Shown: piece after piece, positions 56,677 to 64,000 of the stretch
Numbering within the stretch: the stretch's first letter is position 1
How the letters are laid out: the number at the start of each line of letters is the position of its first letter
Translations under genes and position numbers: made by a program
The notes under the pieces: model-generated
Databases searched by the model: none
What the model saw: the letters and a program-made list of their open reading frames with translations, nothing else
Told to the model about the DNA's origin: nothing
Source: Ordospora colligata OC4
Taxonomy: Eukaryota > Microsporidia > Ordosporidae
Length of the DNA stretch: 64,000 bases
Direction of reading: 5' to 3'
Assembly: GCF_000803265.1 (NCBI RefSeq)
Contig: NW_014575399.1
Span: 153,132 to 217,131, forward strand

Positions 56677-57489
56677 ATGAAACTAGTTTTTTTTTGCCTA
56701 GTTCAGTTAGTGATGGGATTGAGTACTGGAGAAAGAGTGATTAAGATAATTTCTAGGAGCCATCCTAGCATGATTTTATCAACAAAGCATTCTGAAGCTG
56801 AAGGCGACAGCGTTTTGTTGATTGATTTCAAGAAGAATAAGGGAGCTAAAAAGGCAATTGAATCAAATTTTATGATCACAAGTGAGACGAGTGAAATAAG
56901 GCAAGGCGACATCAACTTGTGTAAACATGAATTCAACAATAATATTAAGACATGCCCTGTAAGTGAAGTTCCAAGTGATAATTCTGTATGGATTCCTTAC
57001 TCTGTGAATGGAGGAGTAAATATAAAAAATAAGCATGGTTTGTGCATGATGCCTGATCCCAGTCAGCTAAAACCTGAAGGAATGGCCATTGTTGCAAAAA
57101 AATGCGTACCTGAATCAATAGATCAAATTTTCGATATAAGTGATGTTAAAGGTGAAGACAGTCAGTCCAACAATGGATCCGAGGATAATTTGGAGCATAA
57201 GGGGGATGCGCCCATGGGAAGTATGCTTGAATACATACTCAGCCTGTCTCCAGAAATACGAAAACAACTGAAATCGCGTTTGATTCTTTATGATGCAGAT
57301 GGAAAGAAGATTAAGTCGTTTGTTGGAAGTGTGGAGTCGCTAACAAATATCGATCCAAGCCTAGGGTTATTTCCTCACATGATTGATGGGTCAGTGCCGT
57401 ATCCAAGAATGAAATCACTGGATCAGTACAAAAGCAATAGAGATGTTGCTATTTCTCCGACATATTTTCACAATGGAATCTATGCATAA
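56677..57489 (+). CDS. Secreted ricin-B-lectin-like protein (third in window)
   Basis: 270 residues from the ATG at 56677 (the frame opens at GTG earlier). Signal peptide KLVFFCLVQLVMGLSTG. The trefoil-like domain (about 20-155) shows RVIKIISRSHPSMILST, SVLLIDFKKNKGAKK, NLCKHEFNNNIKTC and GLCMMPDPSQ...VAKKCVPESIDQIF, the C...C..Q.F pattern ending an RBL repeat. An acidic linker (SQSNNGSEDNLE) and a helical end with a LILYDADGKKIKSF stretch follow. The next gene, same strand, is another lectin-like protein. Confidence 0.7.
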   Translation: MKLVFFCLVQLVMGLSTGERVIKIISRSHPSMILSTKHSEAEGDSVLLIDFKKNKGAKKAIESNFMITSETSEIRQGDINLCKHEFNNNIKTCPVSEVPSDNSVWIPYSVNGGVNIKNKHGLCMMPDPSQLKPEGMAIVAKKCVPESIDQIFDISDVKGEDSQSNNGSEDNLEHKGDAPMGSMLEYILSLSPEIRKQLKSRLILYDADGKKIKSFVGSVESLTNIDPSLGLFPHMIDGSVPYPRMKSLDQYKSNRDVAISPTYFHNGIYA

Positions 57490-57652
57490 TGATTAAAGTT
57501 ATTTGTTTTTATGAAAGCTGTTTTGTGCTTCTATGCATGGATGTGTTAACGATGTGTTTTTACAGATGGATCGATGTGTTGTATTGCACATTATGAAACC
57601 TGATGTTTGATTGTGATGTTTTGAATAAGAAACATTTGTTGTATGATTTGCA

Positions 57653-58240
57653 ATGTTCATACCATTCATAATTGTGCTTTTTGAGTTGGCGTATACTTAT
57701 ACTAGTCTAAGCAATTTAATTAATGATACAAGGTTAAACAAGTTAATTAATGATGCAAAACTGGTTGAAATTGTATCGCACTCCAGGAATTTGTATTTTT
57801 CCATATTCAATAATGAATTTAGAATATCTAGTCCAGATAAGATTAAAAGAAATCACGGATGTTCAAAGTTCGTAGTTTATAACGACAACACTGCAATTAT
57901 ACAGGGCAAAGAGCGTTTATGTAAAAGCAGCTTGGCTGATGATATTAATGTATGCGGAACCATGGATGCAAATACTTGGGAGATAGTGAGATATGAACAA
58001 TATGTCAAGTTCAAATATCCAGGTCAAAACAAATGCATCACAGCAACTCAGACTTTTGGCTTGAACGGTAGAGAGGCTAATCTTCAGGAATGTGTTAATG
58101 ACTCTACAAGGAGAGATGTAAGTCAAAGATTTGTAATGAAAAACTTGTATCTTGATCCAACTTCACTAAATGCAAATAATATAGAAAAGCAAATGATAAA
58201 TTTGATAAACGATGGTAATACAAGCAACGGTGCCTCCTGA
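57653..58240 (+). CDS. Secreted ricin-B-lectin-like protein (fourth in window)
   Basis: 195 residues. Signal peptide FIPFIIVLFELAYTYT. Trefoil-like body, about 25-170: VSHSRNLYFSIFNNEF, NHGCSKFVVYNDNTAIIQ, CKSSLADDINVCGTMD and NKCITATQTFGLNGREANLQ then VSQRFV, the C-I-x...L-Q-x-C...Q-x-F pattern. It has no long tail and is the shortest of the four. Two of its segments (NLINDTRLNKLINDAKL) look internally repeated. Placed just after the third lectin, suggesting an old tandem duplication. Confidence 0.7.
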   Translation: MFIPFIIVLFELAYTYTSLSNLINDTRLNKLINDAKLVEIVSHSRNLYFSIFNNEFRISSPDKIKRNHGCSKFVVYNDNTAIIQGKERLCKSSLADDINVCGTMDANTWEIVRYEQYVKFKYPGQNKCITATQTFGLNGREANLQECVNDSTRRDVSQRFVMKNLYLDPTSLNANNIEKQMINLINDGNTSNGAS

Positions 58241-58281
58241 GCACACATAATTTATATATTTAATAAACCCATTTGTTTGGA

Positions 58282-58617
58282 ATGAATAATATTGTTAAGG
58301 AGTGTAATATGCAAAATAATGAAATTCGCTTCAGCAACGAAGACATCAATTTGGAAAATTACGCAGCTTTGCATCCAGGATACACAAAAATATACATGAA
58401 CGCATCTAAGAACGGTACGCATACAGAGATATCTCTTTCGAAGCAAAATGGAGAATTTTTATATATAGTTAGCAATTACGATGCCAAGTATTGTGAATAC
58501 TTCAAACAGGCATGGATACCTAATGCAGTGACATGCGTCGATGATCTTAATGAAATCAAGCCAAGTAATCCAAAAAAAATGAAGCAGTCTACACTATTTG
58601 ATTTTATGAAAAAGTAA
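58282..58617 (+). CDS. Small protein with C-terminal PCNA-binding (PIP-box) motif
   Basis: 111 residues from the first ATG (the frame opens at a TTG). The C-terminus is KKMKQSTLFDFMKK: Q-x-x-L-x-x-F-(M), a nearly canonical PIP-box (usual end F-F, here F-M), flanked by basic residues as in real PIP-boxes. The body has a beta-rich look (TKIYMNASKNGTHTEISLSK, EFLYIVSNYDAKY) with no recognised family. It lies between the lectins and the membrane-protein genes. A PCNA-associated role (pol delta subunit, RNase H2 subunit or other) is inferred from the motif alone. Confidence 0.6.
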   Translation: MNNIVKECNMQNNEIRFSNEDINLENYAALHPGYTKIYMNASKNGTHTEISLSKQNGEFLYIVSNYDAKYCEYFKQAWIPNAVTCVDDLNEIKPSNPKKMKQSTLFDFMKK

Positions 58618-58759
58618 ATTCAGTATCGCACTGCATGATTCAAAATTTGCAGATAATGCATAAATATGAGAACATATAACTATTTATTTGAATACTCTAT
58701 GTACTAATATTTACTATTATACTGCTAATCGATGTAATTAACAAATTGAAAATGGAAAT

Positions 58760-59326
58760 TTAGCTCATTCTCGATGTTTTAGGATTGGAGTCGCTTCTTT
58801 CTTCTTCTAGAGCTTTAGGAATATATCTAACGATCATAAGGATTAAACGGCCGTATATAGTTACAACAGTGATATACGTAATGAATCGAAACCTATTGGT
58901 AAATTGCATGTTTGAAACCATCAAGCGGATCAAATTTTCAAATAAAATCAAAAGAAATGAGAGATCTGTATCATCAGGATTACTAACCAGTTTGTTAGAT
59001 ATAAATTTGAAAATTAGATATGCGTACCAGATGATTGCGACAACATTCATGCATATGCATATCCAATCTTTACTAACAAAGTTGCTATAAATTTCAGACA
59101 CAGCAATTAAAATTAATAGAGTCATGATAGGTATTATGAATATGCGTTCTTGGATTGATTGTCTATCCAGTATCTGCCACACACATACTATAAATATCAG
59201 TACTGGCCACAATATAGTTTTCAAAAAAAATAAAATATAGTTACTGCTTTCTTGACTATTTTTAATGTTTTCTTCGTCTTCTTGTTCCATTTTCTGAGGA
59301 TATTGAATTATTTGTAATTTATTCAT
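58760..59326 (-). CDS. Four-span membrane protein, unknown
   Basis: 188 residues from the first ATG (frame opens at a TTG). After a polar, acidic N-terminus (KMEQEDEENIKNSQESS), four hydrophobic stretches: ILFFLKTILWPVLIFIVCVW, FIIPIMTLLILIAVSEIY, WICICMNVVAIIWYAYLIF and FITYITVVTIYGRLILMIVR. The last residues are basic/Ser-rich. No known family. The gene lies in the AT-rich part of the window next to the broken long frame. Confidence 0.65.
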   Translation of the reverse strand: MNKLQIIQYPQKMEQEDEENIKNSQESSNYILFFLKTILWPVLIFIVCVWQILDRQSIQERIFIIPIMTLLILIAVSEIYSNFVSKDWICICMNVVAIIWYAYLIFKFISNKLVSNPDDTDLSFLLILFENLIRLMVSNMQFTNRFRFITYITVVTIYGRLILMIVRYIPKALEEERSDSNPKTSRMS

Positions 59327-59419
59327 GCATTTCTCAATACAGTAATTGCTAAGAAAATATAGAATCAATAATTATCAGAATATACATAATCTATTTATTT
59401 ATATAATTTTATCATAATC

Positions 59420-59737
59420 TTAAACTGAAGCTATTGCTTTTGGTATTTCACTTGTAGGCAACATTTGTTTCTTTTCTATCTCTTGATCTATCATGTTTTT
59501 TAATATATATGATACTAAGAATAATATATAAAAAATTAATCCAGTCTTTAAACACTCTTTCTTTAGTTTGGTAGGTATCTTAGCCGTTAAGTACTCTTCA
59601 TTTATTTTAGCCATGATCATAAGATCATAAAGTATATGATATGATATTTTTCCTTTTTTATGTATGTTCTTTAAGTCATAATCACTCTGAAATGTTTCTT
59701 TAAATATGTCTAGGATAACATCGTTTATGACTTTCAT
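59420..59737 (-). CDS. Small protein with C-terminal membrane anchor, unknown
   Basis: 105 residues. Helical N-terminus (VINDVILDIFKETFQSD) and a hydrophobic segment LIFYILFLVSYILKNMI (about 66-82) near the end. Its ATG overlaps the stop of the broken long frame upstream by four bases. It could be a separate gene or the displaced end of that frame, although both other frames hit a stop at the junction. No CCC motif is seen before the ATG, unlike at the long frame. Confidence 0.4.
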   Translation of the reverse strand: MKVINDVILDIFKETFQSDYDLKNIHKKGKISYHILYDLMIMAKINEEYLTAKIPTKLKKECLKTGLIFYILFLVSYILKNMIDQEIEKKQMLPTSEIPKAIASV

Positions 59738-62318
59738 ACATTATTCAAGTAAAAAAGTTCATTTTCATTTATATTTTTCAGTTTTTCATTCACTTTTTCT
59801 TTTATTTGATTAGCAATTTCCGAGTTTATAATTCCTAGAGTCCTTATGATATTTATGTATATTCTTTTTACAATTTTGTCAAGAAGATCCTTTAATTTTA
59901 TATATTCTGAATTAAATATATTTTTGGCGCTTTCAAGATCAACCGTCACTTTATGAATACGCTTTAGAAATATATATTGGTATTTTTCATCTTCGTAGCT
60001 ATTTTTTTCAAAATCATTTTGTGCCATCATACTGACAATTTCATTCAATTTCTGATGTATGTTATTTATAATCTCATCATTTTTGCCCATCAGTACTAGT
60101 ACTATTTTATCAAAATTGCCAATGATTTCCCATTTATAATTTAATGGATATTCTTGATCCAATTTTGCTGACTGTTTAGGAAAACTATTAGGGTTATTAA
60201 ATATATTAGATACTTCATCCTCTATAAATTTGTTTTCTATAAACAATGCTATAAATACTCTAAACATAGCAATCCTTTTTTCTAGATTTACTTTCTTAGA
60301 GTCTTTGCTATTCTGAGGCATAAATATTTTGTTAATATAATTTCGATATATATCCAATTTATTCGTAGGAGTTTCTTTTTGCGTTGCTCCTATGTTTAAT
60401 TGGTTTGATGGTATTGCTTGTGATCCTTGGCTTTCAGGACCTGGTTTTTGTGGTACATTCGAAGTTTTTTCTTTTCCTTTCCTTTCCTCCTTTCTTTTCA
60501 TTCTTTCCTCTTTTCTAGTTGTTTCAATTATATCTTTTACCTTTTTATCAAACAAATTCTCAGACTGTTTATCCTTATTCACTTTTTTATCCTCAATAGG
60601 CATTTTGCCTACATTACTAAAAAATTTACTTATTATCGTTTTATCTGTACCAGTAAAATCCAAATTATGTTTTTTTTAATATGTTTAGGTATGCATTCTA
60701 TTACTGCTTTTGTAAAATTTATATTTCTATTATAAACCATATCATAAATTTCATCCATATATGTTTGTATAAACACATGATCCTTTTTTGATCCACATAA
60801 AGCACATAATATGCATTCTAACAAGTATTTGGTTGATTCGCCAATCCCTTGTTTCATATGCTTTAATATCATTTCATTACGGATTTTATCTGGTATTTTA
60901 AATTTCTCTCTATATAATGGTTTTGGTATTAGGATTTTTAAAATTATGGTTGGTAGATTGCGAATAAGATTAAATTCCTTCCCACTATTTGTATTATTAA
61001 TATTCTTCATAAAATATATTTCATATTCTTTAAATATATCGTTCAAATCTTTTACATCCCATTCAGAAATATTTTCAGATCCGATCAATTCAGACGTATA
61101 TAATAGTAACTTCCAATACATACAATCATTGTCCTTTTCTATTAATCCAATGGTATCACTAAACTTATCTTTTGTGGTTTCAGTTAGTTTTTTTGTGCCT
61201 TTTATTTCTTGCTTTTCTATGTTTTTAATACTATCCCATAAAATATTCATCTGGGTTATTATTATTATATCTTTAGGTAGATGAGATTCAAAAAACGGAA
61301 TATATCTTTGAACATTGGCATTCTCAATCAAGTCCAAAAAAAATCTTTTATCAGATCCTTTGATCATCCATAATATACTATCACTAATACAATCTACTGA
61401 AATCTTTTCTTTTAAAGTTTTGCTAATTACATGATGATATGCTTTAAATTCTGATAATTCTATTGTATTTATATTCATTAGATGTTCATTCATTTCTATA
61501 GACACTATTGATCTTAAATAGCCGAGTTTAATATTATCAACAAACATTTCAAATTGATATTTACATTTATCAACAAATTCTTTATCCTTCTTACCAAATC
61601 TAGTTGAAAATATGATATCAATAAATTCATCATCCGTTTTTTATCTTTTCTAAGAACGCTGGCACCATCATCTCCTGGTAGAAATCCAGTTGAACCTGAA
61701 TAAAAACATTTAATAACATAATCCACCAGACTTTTCAATATAGGGCTATCTTTTAAAGTCTTTCGCAATTGTGTTGTATTAAACTCATTTTTAGACTGTT
61801 TTAGACATCCGATAAGTATGAAAATTAAAAATACTTCATTTTCTTAATGTCTTGTATTTTAGCATTAAATAACTTTACCATCACTTCACACTTTTTTACT
61901 ATTATCATACTATCTTGTGTTTTATTAGCATCATTCTTAATTCTTTGACTATAACTTTGTATATGGCTTATTGGTTTATTTATTAAAGTTATTTTTCATC
62001 AAAATTTATTTCTGTTATCTTTTTGTGATACTCTGCAAGCCATTTAGAAATCATTTCATGTTTATTAGGATTTGTTTCATTTAGATCGTTTGTTTGCAGT
62101 TTAATTTGATTGGAAATATCTTTATCTTTTTTTTTGAGTTCTTCCGAAAAATTATATAAATGTTCTAATGCATAAATTATCCTATAGAACATTTCTTTCC
62201 AATTTTCTTGATTCATGATGTAATTTATAAACCTTGAGTTATCACTAGATTCCAGGTTTTTTATCTCTTGAAGATACTTTATGTCATCATTAAAATCCTT
62301 CGAATTGTTTACAGTCAT
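59734..62318 (-). pseudogene. Long reading frame broken at four homopolymer runs
   Basis: The minus strand reads as one protein of about 860 codons if four single bases are missing: at the A5 run 61992-61996, T5 run 61827-61831, A6 run 61637-61642 and A8 run 60670-60677 (minus-strand bases). Each break is a one-base deficit in a homopolymer, and the frames on each side meet exactly there. Its start at 62318 has a CCC eight bases upstream (GGG 62326-62328). Visible parts include SKWLAEYHKKITEINFDEK before the first break, MKYF/LIFILIGC around the second, GFLPGDDGASVLRK, a basic KKEERKRKEERKGKEK-like region and a helical C-terminus. No family recognised. Nearby genes, midasin included, hold similar runs without breaks. 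Confidence 0.6.
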
Positions 62319-62325
62319 TTAATTA

Positions 62326-62328
62326 GGG
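62326..62328 (-). promoter_or_regulatory. CCC start-proximal motif of the broken frame
   Basis: CCC on the coding strand, seven bases before the ATG at 62318. It suggests that this was, or still is, a working gene start. Confidence 0.4.
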
Positions 62329-62524
62329 ATTCTACTATCACAGATTTATCTCAAAAATTTTACTTTATAAATGCACTTACCATACCAACTCAGTACATGT
62401 TATACATTCATACATTCATTCAGTGCGCTTCACACATGTATTAGTTTATCACAACTACAGATTAATCACATATCCATTCTTATCACATTAATCTATCTGT
62501 TCATCAACTATTCATCACATTCAT

Positions 62525-63964
62525 ATGCATAATGCCATTTTAAGAAACACTTTCATATCATGTCATTCATACTCAACGTTTGTACAAGACAATACAATAC
62601 ATAAATTCTATTCATCCATGGGTAATCATTATACAATGAGTGAATTCATAAGAATGTCATCCAAGGTATTGAACACATACAGGATGTTTGGCATGTGCAT
62701 CTATGCATGGATAACCTGTATATACTCTAGAAATGTATACTGTACAAGTGTATACAATAAAGACACAAACATCTACACTGACATTAACATTTATAATGAC
62801 ATAGGCATCTACACTGATACTTACAATAACAACTACAATGGCAATAATAACAACCATAAGTATAAATGCAAATACAACCACAATAAAACATCAGTTGAGC
62901 TATCAGATCCAAAAATCATGAGTATTCCTACAGACATGCCTGAAAACATTACACATCTAACAATCCGTAACTGTCATCGTCTAAGATCACTTAATGGCAT
63001 TGAGAAGTACACATCTCTAAAACACCTCAGAATCATTAACAATCAAAACTTACGTTCTGTACTCAACATCAACACTCTGACATCTCTACAATTAGTCAAC
63101 ATCCAGAAAAACAATTATCTAGATCAAATAGACTGTCTAAACTATCCTGTATCTCTACAAACACTCAATATCATTGACAACCAAGGATTAACCTCAATAA
63201 AAGGTTTGGAACAACTAGTACTTCTACAATCAATTTGTATTAGGAACAATCCAACACTCAGAGAAGTACTTGGAATCCCAAACCTTGTCAGTTTGATCAC
63301 TCTTCGTATCCAATACTGTCACAACGTAAGTACTCTACTACGCTTAGGAAGACTACATAATCTACTTGAGCTCAACATATCTACAACAGGTATTCGTGCT
63401 ATTGAGGATCTCAATATGCTTGTGCTTTTACAGAAGCTTGACATCAGTGGAACTAAAATAAAAAATATATCAGGTGTACAAAACCTTGTTGATCTACAGA
63501 TATTGAATCTGTGTGATACAAAGATATCAGATATATCATGCATACAAGCACTTGTAAAGTTGAAGAGATTAGATTTTAGTAACACAAAAGTAACAGATGT
63601 ATCATTTATAGAAAATCTTGTTAATCTTGAGATTCTTTACATGAGTAACTCTGAAGTGTATGAATTGAATGTAATAGATAAGTTAGTGAAGTTAAGGAAG
63701 ATTGATATCAGTGGAACTAAGATATCACAGATAGATGGACTAGAATGTATGACACAACTAGAATGGATAGATATTGGATACACAGATATAAAGTATGTAC
63801 CACGATCATTCTTGAGATTGAATGATACAGGAAGGATGAGTCATATAAGTATTGTAGGTATTTGTAATTTTAATGAGAATAGTGATGAGAGTAGAGTGGG
63901 ATGGAGAGAGTTGGCAGAAGTGTTTGGAAACAGAGTGTTTTGTATAGATGATAGATACATATGA
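62525..63964 (+). CDS. Leucine-rich-repeat protein with Asn-rich linker, probably secreted
   Basis: 479 residues. An Asn/Tyr-rich stretch (NNNYNGNNNNHKYK) near residue 105 leads to about 12 leucine-rich repeats (residues about 140-430). The later units have 22 residues (LVLLQKLDISGTKIKNIS, LVDLQILNLCDTKISDIS), an L-x-x-L-x-x-L-x-(I/L)-x-x-T-x-I-x-(D/N)-I pattern like Sds22 and internalin-type LRRs; early units are 23. A hydrophobic stretch near residues 54-65 (MFGMCIYAWITCIYS) could be a signal anchor if translation starts at that methionine. Such proteins usually bind other proteins. The frame stops 36 bases before the window end. Confidence 0.7.
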   Translation: MHNAILRNTFISCHSYSTFVQDNTIHKFYSSMGNHYTMSEFIRMSSKVLNTYRMFGMCIYAWITCIYSRNVYCTSVYNKDTNIYTDINIYNDIGIYTDTYNNNYNGNNNNHKYKCKYNHNKTSVELSDPKIMSIPTDMPENITHLTIRNCHRLRSLNGIEKYTSLKHLRIINNQNLRSVLNINTLTSLQLVNIQKNNYLDQIDCLNYPVSLQTLNIIDNQGLTSIKGLEQLVLLQSICIRNNPTLREVLGIPNLVSLITLRIQYCHNVSTLLRLGRLHNLLELNISTTGIRAIEDLNMLVLLQKLDISGTKIKNISGVQNLVDLQILNLCDTKISDISCIQALVKLKRLDFSNTKVTDVSFIENLVNLEILYMSNSEVYELNVIDKLVKLRKIDISGTKISQIDGLECMTQLEWIDIGYTDIKYVPRSFLRLNDTGRMSHISIVGICNFNENSDESRVGWRELAEVFGNRVFCIDDRYI

Positions 63965-64000
63965 TGTGATTTGTGTGGTGATGTGAAGTGATTGATGAGT

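Noticed and set aside
59420..59737. Fusing this frame to the broken long frame as its C-terminus
   Set aside because: All three frames meet a stop at the junction near 59734, and no single-base change at the neighbouring T6 run links them, so it is kept separate.

Overview
This window looks like part of a compact eukaryotic genome, most probably a microsporidium; I cannot name the species. The proteins are clearly eukaryotic: 26S proteasome subunits, RNA polymerase III factor TFIIIC, SAGA and Spt4 factors, ribosome-assembly factors, CDK, Wee1 and Cdc7 kinases, ArfGAP and ARF. About 57 genes fit in 64 kb, intergenic gaps are often below 150 bp, and many proteins are shorter than their usual homologues (midasin is 2830 residues). 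The one intron I can support is 24 nt long, starts straight after the first ATG of ribosomal protein eL6, and has GTAAGT and TAAT signals. Many starts have a CCC triplet within about 15 bases upstream, and several secreted proteins look like ricin-B-type lectins. All of these are microsporidian traits. The sequence is AT-rich and uses the standard code.

Layout. 1-6.5 kb: SNF1-type kinase (cut by the left edge), secreted lectin, DHHC acyltransferase, RRS1, V-ATPase subunit d, PUS10 and an Utp12-domain protein. 6.6-20.8 kb: NOP10, an SPT7-like bromodomain protein, ribosomal protein uL16, proteasome alpha2, SBDS, a Wee1-type kinase, a CCCH/FG protein, a BET bromodomain protein, SPT4, an EBP2-like protein, a Pho80-type cyclin and a Glo3-type ArfGAP. 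21-37 kb: a second lectin, orphans, TFIIIC subunits TFC1 and TFC3, eL6 with its intron, a transcription CDK, NSE4, TBCC, DPH6, glucose-6-phosphate dehydrogenase, tRNA-Thr and proteasome beta5. 37.6-54 kb: midasin, uL23, tRNA-Asn, CDK1, an ARF-type GTPase, a secreted repeat protein, CDC7 and RPT3. 54.3-64 kb: a more accessory and more AT-rich stretch with secreted proteins, uL11, two adjacent lectins, a small protein with a C-terminal PCNA-binding motif, membrane proteins, a long reading frame broken at four homopolymer runs, and a secreted leucine-rich-repeat protein.

How the genes fit together. Most are housekeeping: ribosome production (RRS1, NOP10, Utp12-domain protein, EBP2-like, SBDS, midasin, four ribosomal proteins), the 26S proteasome (alpha2, beta5, Rpt3), transcription and chromatin (Spt4, Spt7-like, BET, TFC1, TFC3, CTK1/BUR1-type CDK) and cell-cycle control (CDK1, Wee1-type, Cdc7). 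The likely host-facing or spore-facing set is four lectin-like proteins, a Gln/Pro repeat protein, a Ser/Lys-rich protein, an LRR protein and several orphan secreted proteins. I see no transposon, CRISPR array, rRNA gene or virus. Start codons were moved to the first plausible ATG where the longest frame began with a non-ATG codon.
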